NCBI GenBank assembly: GCA_033026295.1
Contig: JAUPFM010000098.1
Coordinates: 60,101 to 124,100 of the forward strand
Source of the DNA: Channa striata
Lineage: Eukaryota > Chordata > Actinopteri > Anabantiformes > Channidae
Length of the DNA stretch: 64,000 bases
Direction of reading: 5' to 3'
This document shows, in pieces, positions 1-9,780 of this stretch (position 1 is its first letter; each line of letters opens with the position of its first letter). The notes under the pieces were generated by a model. That model made no database searches, had not been told where the DNA came from, and saw nothing but the letters and a program-made list of their open reading frames with translations. The translations under genes and the position numbers were made by a program.

Positions 1-109
1 TTGTTTATATGTTCTGCTGAGTGGATTTAGGCTAAATAAGAAGGCAGACACAGTTTTATTTGAGTTTGGTGCAGAAATTGTTCAATACAAGCTTGGCTTC
101 AAAACAGCA

Positions 110-126
110 TTTTCTCGCTGAGAAAA
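110..126. repeat. 17-bp perfect dyad, one per monomer (exemplar)
   Basis: TTTTCTCGCTGAGAAAA is a perfect inverted repeat: 7-bp arms TTTTCTC and GAGAAAA around a GCT loop. It recurs once per monomer. Frequent broken forms have CAC, CTA, AAC or ATC at the CTC position, a shortened TTTTTCGCTG, or CTCACTGAG. It could extrude as a small hairpin or bind a dimeric protein. Neither role can be shown from sequence. Confidence 0.85.
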
Positions 127-133
127 GGCGATT

Positions 134-136
134 ATG
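134..136 (+). repeat. Hypervariable linker after GGCGATT (exemplar)
   Basis: Between GGCGATT and AGCATAAAAGG sits a short tract that differs from copy to copy. Here it is ATG. The commonest form is GCG. Others seen are CTG (1106-1118), TGA-type single-base forms (2491), AAGT (7013, 13097), AGTG (33165, 34756), CAT (35153) and forms that extend into AGCAT (ACGACAT, 6416). Most other positions in the monomer are conserved between the same copies. See the findings for its link with the adjacent dyad. Confidence 0.85.
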
Positions 137-247
137 AGCATAAAAGGATGCTTGACTTACATGCATTGACTGTCTTTTAAGGAAACATGCCACAAGCTTA
201 TTTTGAGTCTCTCCTGAGTGGATTTAGGCTAAATAAGAAGGCAGACA

Positions 248-444
248 CAGTTTTATTTGAGTTTGGTGCAGAAATTGTTCAATACAAGCTTGGCTTCAAA
301 ACAGCATTTTCTCGCTGAGAAAAGGCGATTGAAAGCATAAAAGGATGCTTGAATTACATGCATTTACTGTCTTTTAAGGAAACATGCCACAAGCTTATTT
401 TGAGTCTCTCCTGAGTGGATTTAGGCTAAATAAGAAGGGAGACA
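248..444 (+). repeat. Monomer subtype L (exemplar, 197 bp)
   Basis: This is an example of the commonest subtype. Its last third reads CTTTTAAGG, ATGCCACAAGCTTATTTTGAG in effect (ATGCCACAAGCTTA at about 385-398), then TCTCTCCTGAGTGG. It has two AAGCTT sites, at 286 and 391, spaced about 105 bp, with 92 bp to the next copy. Variants change AAGCTTATT to ACTTATT (CATACTTATT) or TAGCTTATT (CACTAGC), or replace GAGTCTC by CAGTCTTTC. These variants recur at fixed places inside the higher-order units and so serve as position markers. Confidence 0.9.
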
Positions 445-640
445 CAGTTTTATTTGAGTTTGGTGCAGAAATTGTTCAATACAAGCTTGGCTACAAAACA
501 GCATTTTTCGCTGAGAAAAGGCGATTGCGAGCATAAAAGGATGCTTGAATTACATGCATTTAATGTCTTTGAAGGAAACGTCCCACAAGCCTGTTTATAT
601 GTTCTGCTCAGTGGATTTAAGCTAAATAAGAAGGCAGACA
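445..640 (+). repeat. Monomer subtype C (exemplar, 196 bp)
   Basis: Subtype C is marked by CTTTGAAGGAAACGTCCCAC, CAAGCCTGTTTATATG and GCTCAGTGGATTTAAGC. AAGCCTG destroys the second AAGCTT site, and ACGTCC adds a CpG that subtype G lacks (ACATCC). The change from TTTTAAGG to TTTGAAGG turns an in-frame TAA into GAA on the + strand, so short open frames of 60-85 codons appear wherever this subtype occurs. I regard those frames as by-products of the repeat and not as genes. Confidence 0.9.
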
Positions 641-837
641 CAGTTTTATTTGAGTTTGGTCCAGAAATTGTTCAATACAAGCTTGGTTTCAAAACAGCAT
701 TTTCTCGCTGAGAAAAGGCGATTGCGAGCATAAAAGGATGCTTGAATTACATGCATTTACTGTCTTTGAAGGAAACGTCCCACAAGCCTGTTTATATGTT
801 CTGCTCAGTTGATTTAAGCTAAATAAGAAGGCAGACA

Positions 838-1034
838 CAGTTTTATTTGAGTTTGGTGCAGAAATTGTTCAATACAAGCTTGGCTTCAAAACAGCATTTT
901 CTCGCTGAGAATAGGCGATTGCGAGCATAAAAGGATGCTTGAATTACATGCATTGACTGTCTTTTAAGGAAACATCCCACAAGCTTGTTTATATGTTCTG
1001 CTGAGTGGATTTAGGCTAAATAAGAAGGCAGACA
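838..1034 (+). repeat. Monomer subtype G (exemplar, 197 bp)
   Basis: Subtype G has CATCCCACAAGCTTGTTTAT followed by ATGTTCTGCTGAGTGG. It keeps both AAGCTT sites. It resembles subtype C over TTTATATGTTCTGCT but shares TTTTAAGG and TTTAGGC with subtype L. It is either the ancestral form or a recombinant of the two. Sub-variants include TTCTTCTGAG, GAGTAGATTT, GCTTAGTGG with TTTAGGATAAATAAG, and a one-base deletion giving ACATGATTTACTG in place of ACATGCATTTACTG. Confidence 0.88.
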
Positions 1035-4000
1035 CAGTTTTATTTGAGTTTGGTGCAGAAATTGTTCAATACAAGCTTGGCTTCAAAACAGCATTTTCTC
1101 GCTGAGAAAAGGCGATTCTGAGCATAAAAGGATGCTTGAATTACATGCATTGACTGTCTTTTAAGGAAACATGCCACAAGCTTATTTTGAGTCTCTCCTG
1201 AGTGGATTTAGGCTAAATAAGAAGGCAGACACAGTTTTATTTGAGTTTGGTGCAGAAATTGTTCAATACAAGCTTGGCTTCAAAACAGCATTTTCTCGCT
1301 GAGAAAAGGCGATTCTGAGCATAAAAGGATGCTTGAATTACATGCATTGACTGTCTTTGAAGGAAACATGCCACAAACTTGTTTGTATGTTCTGCTGAGT
1401 GGCTTTAGGCTAAATAAGAAGGCAGAGACAGTTTTATTTGAGTTTGGTGCAGAAATTGTTCAATACAAGCTTGGCTTCAAAACAGCATTTTCTCGCTAAG
1501 AAAAAGCGATTGCGAGCATAAAAGGATGCTTGAATTACATGCATTTACTGTCTTTGAAGGAAACGTCCACAAGCCTGTTTATATGTTCTGCTCAGTGTAT
1601 TTAAGCTAAATAAGAAGGCAGACACAGTTTTATTTGAGTTTGGTGCAGAAATTGTTCAATACAAGCTTGGTTTCAAAACAGCATTTTCTCGCTGAGAAAA
1701 GGCGATTGCGAGCATAAAAGGATGCTTGAATTACATGCATTTACTGTCTTTTAAGGAAACATCCACAAGCTTGTTTATATGTTCTTCTGAGTGGATTTAG
1801 GCTAAATAAGAAGGCAGACACAGTTTTATTTGAGTTTGGTGCTGAAATTGTTCAATACAAGCTTGGCTTCAAAACAGCATTTTCTCGCTGAGAAAAGGCG
1901 ATTTAAACATAAAAGGATGCTTGAATTACATGCATTGACTGTCTTTTAAGGAAACATGCCACAAGCTTATTTTGAGTCTCTCCTGAGTGGATTTAGGCTA
2001 AATAAGAAGGCAGACACATTTTTATCTGAGTTTGGTGCAGAAATTGTTCAATACAAGCTTGGCTTCAAAACAGCATTTTCTCGCTGAGAAAAGGCGATTC
2101 TGAGCATAAAAGGATGCTTGAATTACATGCATTTAATGTCTTTGAAGGAAACGTCCCACAAGCCTGTTTATATGTTCTGCTCAGTGGATTTAAGCTAAAT
2201 AAGAAGGCAGACACAGTTTTATTTGAGTTTGGTGCAGAAATTGTTCAATACAAGCTTGGCTTCAAAACAGCATTTTCTCGCTGAGAAAAGGCGATTGCGA
2301 GCATAAAAGGATGCTTGAATTACATGCATTGACTGTCTTTTAAGGAAACGTCCACAAGCTTGTTTATATGTTCTGCTGAGTGGATTTAGGCTAAATAAGA
2401 AGGCAGACACAGTTTTATTTGAGTTTGGTGCAGAAATTGTTCAATACAAGCTTGGCTTCAAAACAGCATTTTCTCGCTGAGAAAAGGCGATTTGAGCATA
2501 AAAGGATGCTTGAATTACATGATTTACTGTCTTTGAAGGAAACGTCCCACAAGCCTGTTTATATGTTCTGCTCAGTGGATTTAAGCTAAATAAGAAGGCA
2601 GACACAGTTTTATTTGAGTTTGGTGCAGAAATTGTTCAATACAAGCTTGGCTTCAAAACAGCATTTTCACGCTGAGAAAAGGCGATTTGCGAGCATAAAA
2701 GGATGCTTGAATTACATGCATTGACTGTCTTTTAAGGAAACATGCCACATACTTATTTTGAGTCTCTCCTGAGTGGATTTAGGCTAAATAAGAAGGCAGA
2801 CACAGTTTTATTTGCGTTTGGTGCAGAAATTGTTCAATACAAGCAGCTTCAAACAGCATTTTCACGCTGAGAAAAGGCGATTGCGAGCATAAAAGGATGC
2901 TTGAATTACATGCATTGACTGTCTTTGAAGGAAACGTCCCACAAGCCTGTTTATATGTTCTGCTCAGTGGATTTAAGCTAAATAAGAAGGCAGACACAGT
3001 TTTATTTGAGTTTGGTGCAGAAATTGTTCAATACAAGCTTGGCTTCAAAACAGCATTTTCTCGCTGAGAAAAGGCGATTAGAGCATAAAAGGATGCTTGA
3101 ATTACATGCATTTACTGTCTTTTAAGGAAACGTCCCACAAGCTTGTTTATATGTTCTGCTGAGTGGATTTAGGCTAAATAAGAAGGCAGACACAGTTTTA
3201 TTTGAGTTTGGTGCAGAAATTGTTCAATACAAGCTTGGCTTCAAAACAGCATTTTTCGCTGAGAAAAGGCGATTTGCGAGCATAAAGGATGCTTGAATTA
3301 CATGATTTACTGTCTTTTAAGGAAACATCCCACAAGCTTGTTTATATGTTCTGCTTAGTGGATTTAGGCTAAATAAGAAGGCAGACACAGTTTTATTTGA
3401 GTTTGGTGCAGAAATTGTTCAATACAAGCTTGGCTTCAAAACAGCATTTTCTCGCTGAGAAAAGGCGATTGCGAGCATAAAAGGATGCTTGAATTACATG
3501 CATTTACTGTCTTTTAAGGAAACATCCCACAAGCTTGTTTATATGTTCTGCTGAGTGGATTTAGGATAAATAAGAAGGCAGACACAGTTTTATTTGAGTT
3601 TGGTGCAGAAATTGTTCAATACAAGCTTGGCTTCAAAACAGCATTTTCACGCTGAGAAAAGGCGATTGCGAGCATAAAAGGATGCTTGAATTACATGCAT
3701 TGACTGTCTTTTAAGGAAACATGCCACATACTTATTTTGAGTCTCTCCTGAGTGGATTTAGGCTAAATAAGAAGGCAGACACAGTTTTATTTGAGTTTGG
3801 TGCAGAAATTGTTCAATACAAGCTTGGCTTCAAAACAGCATTTTCTCGCTGAGAAAAGGCGATTATGAGCATAAAAGGATGCTTGAATTACATGCATTTA
3901 CTGTCTTTTAAGGAAACATCCACAAGCTTGTTTATATGTTCTGCTTAGTGGATTTAGGCTAAATAAGAAGGCAGACACAGTTTTATTTGAGTTTGGTGCA

Positions 4001-6589
4001 GAAATTGTTCAATACAAGCTTGGCTTCAAAACAGCATTTTCTCGCTGAGAAAAGGCGATTATGAGCATAAAAGGATGCTTGATTTACATGCATTGACTGT
4101 CTTTTAAGGAAACATGCCACATACTTATTTTGAGTCTCTCCTGAGTGGATTTAGGCTAAATAACAAGGCAGACACAGTTTTATTTGCGTTTGGTGCAGAA
4201 ATTGTTCAATACAAGCTTGGCTTCAAAACAGCATTTTCACGCTGAGAAAAGGCGATTGCGAGCATAAAAGGATGCTTGAATTACATGCATTGACTGTCTT
4301 TGAAGGAAACGTCCAAGAAGCCTGTTTATATGTTCTGCTCAGTGGATTTAAGCTAAATAAGAAGGCAGACACAGTTTTATTTGAGTTTGGTGCAGAAATT
4401 CTTCAATACAAGCTTGGCTTCAAAACAGCATTTTCTCACTGAGAAAAGGCGATTCTGAGCGTAAAGGATGCTTGAATTACATGCATTTACTGGCTTTTAA
4501 GGAAACATGCCACAAGCTTATGTTCAGTCTTTCCTGAGTGGATTCAGGCTAAATAAGAAGGCAGACACAGTTTTATTTGAGTTTGGTGCAGAAATTGTTC
4601 AATACAAGCTTGGCTTCAAAACAGCATTTTTCGCTGAAAAGGCGATTCGAGCATAAAAGGATGCTTGAATTACATGCATTGACTGTCTTTGAAGGAAACA
4701 TGCCACAAACTTGTTTGTATGTTCTGCTGAGTGGATTTAGGCTAAATAAGAAGGCAGACACAGTTTTATTTGAGTTTGGTGCAGAAATTGTTCAATACAA
4801 GCTTGGCTTCAAAACAGCATTTTCTCGCTAAGAAAAGGCGATTGCGAGCATAAAAGGATGCTTGAATTACATGCATTTACTGTCTTTGAAGGAAACGTCC
4901 CACAAGCCTGTTTATATGTTCTGCTCAGTGGATTTAAGCTAAATAAGAAGGCAGACACAGTTTTATTTGAGTTTGGTGCAGAAATTGTTCAATACAAGCT
5001 TGGCTTCAAAACAGCATTTTCTCGCTGAGAAAAGGCGATTGCGAGCATAAAAGGATGCTTGAATTACATGCATTTACTGTCTTTTAAGGAAACATCCCAC
5101 AAGCTTGTTTATATGTTCTTCTGAGTGGATTTAGGCTAAATAAGAAGGCAGACACAGTTTTATTTGAGTTTGGTGCTGAAATTGTTCAATACAAGCTTGG
5201 CTTCAAAACAGCATTTTCTCGCTGAGAAAAGGCGATTGCGAGCATAAAAGGATGCTTGAATTACATGCATTGACTGTCTTTTAAGGAAACATGCCACATA
5301 CTTATTTTGAGTCTCTCCTGAGTGGATTTAGGCTAAATAATGAGGCAGAAACAGTTTTATTTGCGTTTGGTGCAGAAATTGTTCAATACAAGCTTGGCTT
5401 CAAAACAGCATTTTTCGCTGAGAAAAGGCGATTTGAGCATATAAAGGATGCTTGAATTACATGCATTTACTGTCTTTGAAGGAAACGTCCCACAAGCCTG
5501 TTTATATGTTCTGCTCAGTGGATTTAAGCTAAATAAGAAGGCAGACACAGTTTTATTTGAGTTTGGTGCAGAAATTGTTCAATACAAGCTTGGCTTCAAA
5601 ACAGCATTTTCTCGCTGAGAAAAAGCGATTATGAAACATAAAAGGATGCTTGAATTACATGATTTACTGTCTTTTAAGGAAACATCCCACAAGCTTGTTT
5701 ATATGTTCTGCTTAGTGGATTTAGGCTAAATAAGAAGGCAGACACAGTTTTATTTGAGTTTGGTGCAGAAATTGTTCAATACAAGCTTGGCTTCAAAACA
5801 GCATTTTTCGCTGAGAAAAGGCGATTCTGAGCATAAAAGGATGCTTGAATTACATGCATTGACTGTCTTTTAAGGAAACATGCCACATACTTTTTTGAGT
5901 CTCTCCTGAGTGGATTTAGGCTAAATAACAAGGCAGACACAGTTTTATTTGCGTTTGGTGCAGAAATTGTTCAATACAAGCTTGGCTTCAAAACAGCATT
6001 TTCACGCTGAGAAAAGGCGATTGCGAGCATAAAAGGATGCTTGAATTACATGCATTTACTGTCTTTTAAGGAAACATGCCACTAGCTTATTTTGAGTCTC
6101 TCCTGAGTGGATTTAGGCTAAATAAGAAGGCAGACACAGTTTTATTTGAGTTTGGTGCAGAAATTGTTCAATACAAGCTTGGCTTCAAAACAGCATTTTT
6201 CGCTGAGAAAAGGCGATTGCGAGCATAAAGGATGCTTGAATTACATGCATTGACTGTCTTTTAAGGAAACATGCCACAAGCTTATTTTGAGTCTCTCCTG
6301 AGTGGATTTAGGCTAAATAAGAAGGCAGACACAGTTTTATTTGAGTTTGGTGCAGAAATTGTTCAATACAAGCTTGGCTTCAAAACAGCATTTTCTCGCT
6401 GAGAAAAGGCGATTACGACATAAAAGGATGCTTGAATTACATGCATTTACTGTCTTTGAAGGAAACGTCCCACCAGCCTGTTTATATGTTCTGCTGAGTG
6501 GATTTAGGCTAAATAAGAAGGCAGACACAGTTTTATTTGAGTTTGGTGCAGAAATTGTTCAATACAAGCTTGGCTTCAAAACAGCATTT

Positions 6590-6785
6590 TCTCGCTGAGA
6601 AAAGGCGATTGCGAGCATAAAAGGATGCTTGAATTACATGCATTGACTGTCTTTGAAGAAAACGTCCCACAAGCCTGTTTATATGTTCTGCTCAGTGGAT
6701 TTAAGCTAAATAAGAAGGCAGACACAGTTTTATTTGAGTTTGGTGCAGAAATTGTTCAATACAAGCTTGGCTTCAAAACAGCATT
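6590..6785 (+). repeat. Extra monomer in A1 relative to A2
   Basis: In A1 the CACCAGCCTG monomer (6471) is followed by one additional subtype C monomer with TGAAGAAAACG before the rare CGATGAAAAAGG (about 6790). In A2 CACCAGCCTG (17476) leads directly to CGATGAAAAAGG (about 17596). This one-monomer difference accounts for the shift in offset from about 11.0 to 10.8 kb. Unequal exchange or replication slippage is the likely cause. Confidence 0.8.
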
Positions 6786-8710
6786 TTCTCGATGAAAAAG
6801 GCGATTGCGTAGCGTAAAAGGATGCTTGAATTAAATGCATTGACTGTCTTTTAAGGAAACATCCCACAAGCTTGTTTATATATTCTGCTGAGAGGATTTA
6901 GGCTAAATAAGAAGGCAGACACAGTTTTATTTGAGTTTGGTGCAGAAATTGTTCAATACAAGCTTGGCTTCAAAACAGCATTTTCTCGCTGAGAAAAGGC
7001 GATTAAGTAGCATAAAAGGATGCTTGAATTACATGATTTACTGTCTTTTAAGGAAACATCCCACAAGCTTGTTTATATGTTCTGCTTAGTGGATTTAGGC
7101 TAAATAAGAAGGCAGACACAGTTTTATTTGAGTTTGGTGCAGAAATTGTTCAATACAAGCTTGGCTTCAAAACAGCATTTTCTCGCTGAGAAAAGGCGAT
7201 TATGACATAAAAGGATGCCTGAATTACATGCATTGACTGTATTTTAAGGAAACATGCCACAAGCTTATTTTGAGTCTCTCCTGAGTGGATTTAGGCTAAA
7301 TAAGAAGGCAGACACAGTTTTATTTGAGTTTGGTGCAGAAATTGTTCAATACAAGCTTGGCTTCTAAACAGCATTTTCACGCTGAGAAAAGGCGATTGCG
7401 AGCATAAAAGGATGCTTGAATTACATGCATTTAATGTCTTTGAAGGAAACGTCCACAAGCCTGTTTATATGTTCTGCTCAGTGGATTTAAGCTAAATAAG
7501 AAGGCAGACACAGTTTTATTTGAGTTTGGTGCAGAAATTGTTCAATACAAGCTTGGCTTCAAAACAGCATTTTCTCGCTGAGAAAAGGCGACTCATGAGC
7601 ATAAAAGGATGCTTGAATTACATGCATTTACTGTCTTTGAAGGAAACGTCCCACATGCCTGTTCATATGTTCTGCAAAGTGGATTTAAGCTAAATAAGAA
7701 GGCAGACACAGTTTTATTTGAGTTTGGTGCAGAAATTGTTCAATACAAGCTTGGCTTCAAAACAGCATTTTCTCGCTGGGAATAGGCGATTGCGAGCATA
7801 AAAGGATGCTTGAATTACATGCATTGACTGTCTTTTAAGGAAACATCCACAAGCTTGTTTATATGTTCTGCTGAGTAGATTTAGGCTAAATAAGAAGGCA
7901 GACACAGTTTTATTTGAGTTTGGTGCAGAAATTGTTCAATACAAGCTTGGCTTCAAAACAACATTTTCTCGCTGAGAAAAGGCGTTGCGAGCATAAAAGG
8001 ATGCTTGAATTACATGCATTTACTGTCTTTTAAGGAAACATCCCACAAGCTTGTTTATATGTTCTGCTTAGTGGATTTAGGATAAATAAGAAGGCAGACA
8101 CAGTTTTATTTGAGTTTGGTGCTGAAATTGTTCAATACAAGCTTGGCTTCAAAACAGCATTTTCTCGCTGAGAAAAGGCGATTCAGCGTAAAAGGATGCT
8201 TGAATTAAATGCATTTACTGTCTTTTAAGGAACCATGCCACAAGCTTATTTTCAGTCTTTCCTGAGTGGATTTAGGCTAAATAAGAAGGAGACACAGTTT
8301 TATTTGAGTTTGGTACAGAAATTGTTCAATACAAGCTTGGCTTCAAAACATCATTTTTCGCTGAGAACAGGCGATTGCGAGCATAAAAGGATGCTTGAAT
8401 TACATGCATTGACTGTCTTTGAAGGAAACGTCCACAAGCCTGTTTATATGTTCTGCTCAGTGGATTTAAGCTAAATAAGAAGGCAGACACAGTTTTATTT
8501 GAGTTTGGTGCAGAAATTGTTCAATACAAGCTTGGCTTCAAAACAGCATTTTCACGCTGAGAATAGGCGATTGCGAGCATAAAAGGATGCTTGAATTACA
8601 TGCATTGACTGTCTTTTAAGGAAACATCCCACAAGCTTGTTTATATGTTCTGCTGAGTAGATTTAGGCTAAATAAGAAGGCAGACACAGTTTTATTTGAG
8701 TTTGGTGCAG

Positions 8711-8898
8711 AAATTTTTCAATACAAGCTTGGCTTCAAAACAACATTTTTCGCTGAGAAAAGGCTGCGAGCATAAAAGGATGCTTGAATTACATGCATTG
8801 ACTGTCTTTTAAGGAAACATGCCACAAGCTTATTTTGAATCTCTCCTTAGTGGATTTAGGCTAAATAAGAAGGCAGACACAGTTTTATTTGCGTTTGG
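8711..8898 (+). repeat. GGCTGCGAGC cassette, A1 copy
   Basis: Three linked variants define the cassette: AAATTTTTCAATAC in place of AAATTGTTCAATAC, AACAACATTTT in place of AACAGCATTTT, and AAAAGGCTGCGAGC (three bases, GAT, missing from GGCGATTGCGAGC). They are followed in the next monomer by CTCCTTAGTGG and TTTGCGTTTGG. The linkage implies a single origin for all seven copies in the window. Confidence 0.8.
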
Positions 8899-9780
8899 TG
8901 CAGAAATTGTTCAATACAAGCTTGGCTTCAAAACAGCATTTTCACGCTGAGAAAAGGCGATTGCGAGCATAAAAGGATGCTTGAATTGCATGCATTTAAT
9001 GTCTTTGAAGGAAACGTCCCACAAGCCTGTTTATATGTTCTGCTCAGTGGATTTAAGCTAAATAAGAAGGCAGACACAGTTTTAATTGAGTTTGGTGCAG
9101 AAATTGTTCAATACAAGCTTGGCTTCAAAACAGCATTTTCTCGCTGAAAAAGGCGATTGCGGCGTAAAGGATGCTTGAATTACATGCATTTACTGTCTTT
9201 TAAGGAAACATCCACAAGCTTGTTTATAAGTTCTGCTGAGTTGATTTAGGCTAAATAAGAAGGCAGACACAGTTTTATTTGAGTTTGGTGCAGAAATTGT
9301 TCAATACAAGCTTGGCTTCAAAACAGCATTTTCTCGCTGAGAAAAGGCGATTGCAAAGCATAAAAGGATGCCTGAATTACATGCATTGACTGTCTTTTAA
9401 GGAAACATGCCACAAGCTTATTTTGATTTTCTCCTGAGTGGATTTAGGCTAAATAAGAAGGCAGACACAGTTTTATTTGAGTTTGGTGCAGAAATTGTTC
9501 AATACAAGCTTGGCTTCAAAACAGCATTTTCTCGCTGAGAAAAGGCGATTGCGAGCATAAAAGGATGCTTGAATTACATGCATTGACTGTCTTTTAAGGA
9601 AACATGCCACTAGCTTATTTTGAGTCTCTCCTGAGTTGATTTAGGCTAAATAAGAAGGCAGACACAGTTTTATTTGAGTTTGGTGCAGAAATTGTTCAAT
9701 ACAAGCTTGGCTTCAAAACAGCATTTTCTCGCTGAGAAAAGGCGATTGCGAGCATAAAAGGATGCTTGAATTACATGCAT

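Larger units (their letters stand above)
1..2194 (+). repeat. Array segment upstream of HOR copy A1
   Basis: This holds about 11 monomers of mixed L, C and G subtype. Part of it is family-A-like: ACAAACTTGTTTGTATG (about 1375), TCGCTAAG (about 1490), TTCTTCTGAG (about 1784) and GTGCTGAAATTG (about 1839) occur in the same order at 4.69-5.18 kb. The rare CACATTTTTATCTGAG at 2016 recurs at 10256, so its right end matches the stretch after A1. There are no genes. Confidence 0.75.
2195..9780 (+). repeat. Higher-order repeat A, copy 1 (A1)
   Basis: About 39 monomers match copy A2 in order and subtype. The offset is 10,998-11,005 bp up to about 6.5 kb and 10,802-10,804 bp after it. Diagnostic sites include TATGTTCAGTC (4519), CACCAGCCTG (6471), GACTGTATTTTAAGG (about 7230), CTTCTAAACAG (about 7362), CTGGGAATAGG (about 7778), AAGGAACCATGCC (8227), GAGAACAGG (about 8365), GAATCTCTCCTTAG (about 8836), TTTTAATTGAG (about 9081) and TTGATTTTCTCCTG (about 9423). 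It diverges from A2 just upstream of 2195 and after about 9780. Borders are accurate to about one monomer. Confidence 0.85.

Noticed and set aside
110..126. Rho-independent terminator at the T-run/A-run dyad
   Set aside because: The stem is A/T-rich with a 3-base loop and no following T-tract. The context is a eukaryote-type satellite, so a bacterial terminator is not supported.
450..641. Recurrent 63-codon minus-strand frame, seen in more than 20 copies
   Set aside because: The same peptide appears wherever the reverse strand of two adjoining monomers lacks a stop. Internal frameshifts from the variable linker alter its middle at random, which is not what a conserved protein would show.
454..711. 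Open frame of 85 codons on the + strand, representative of about 35 similar frames
   Set aside because: It is the subtype C monomer translated. It recurs at the repeat period, overlaps minus-strand frames of equal quality, has no recognisable domain, and is disrupted in most copies.
4627..4646. Possible CENP-B box at TTTTTCGCTGAAAAGGCG and similar shortened dyads
   Set aside because: The established box core is NTTCGNNNNANNCGGGN. The TTCG here arises only from loss of CT in TTTTCTCG, and the CGGG part is absent (AAGGCG). The common monomer does not have TTCG at all.
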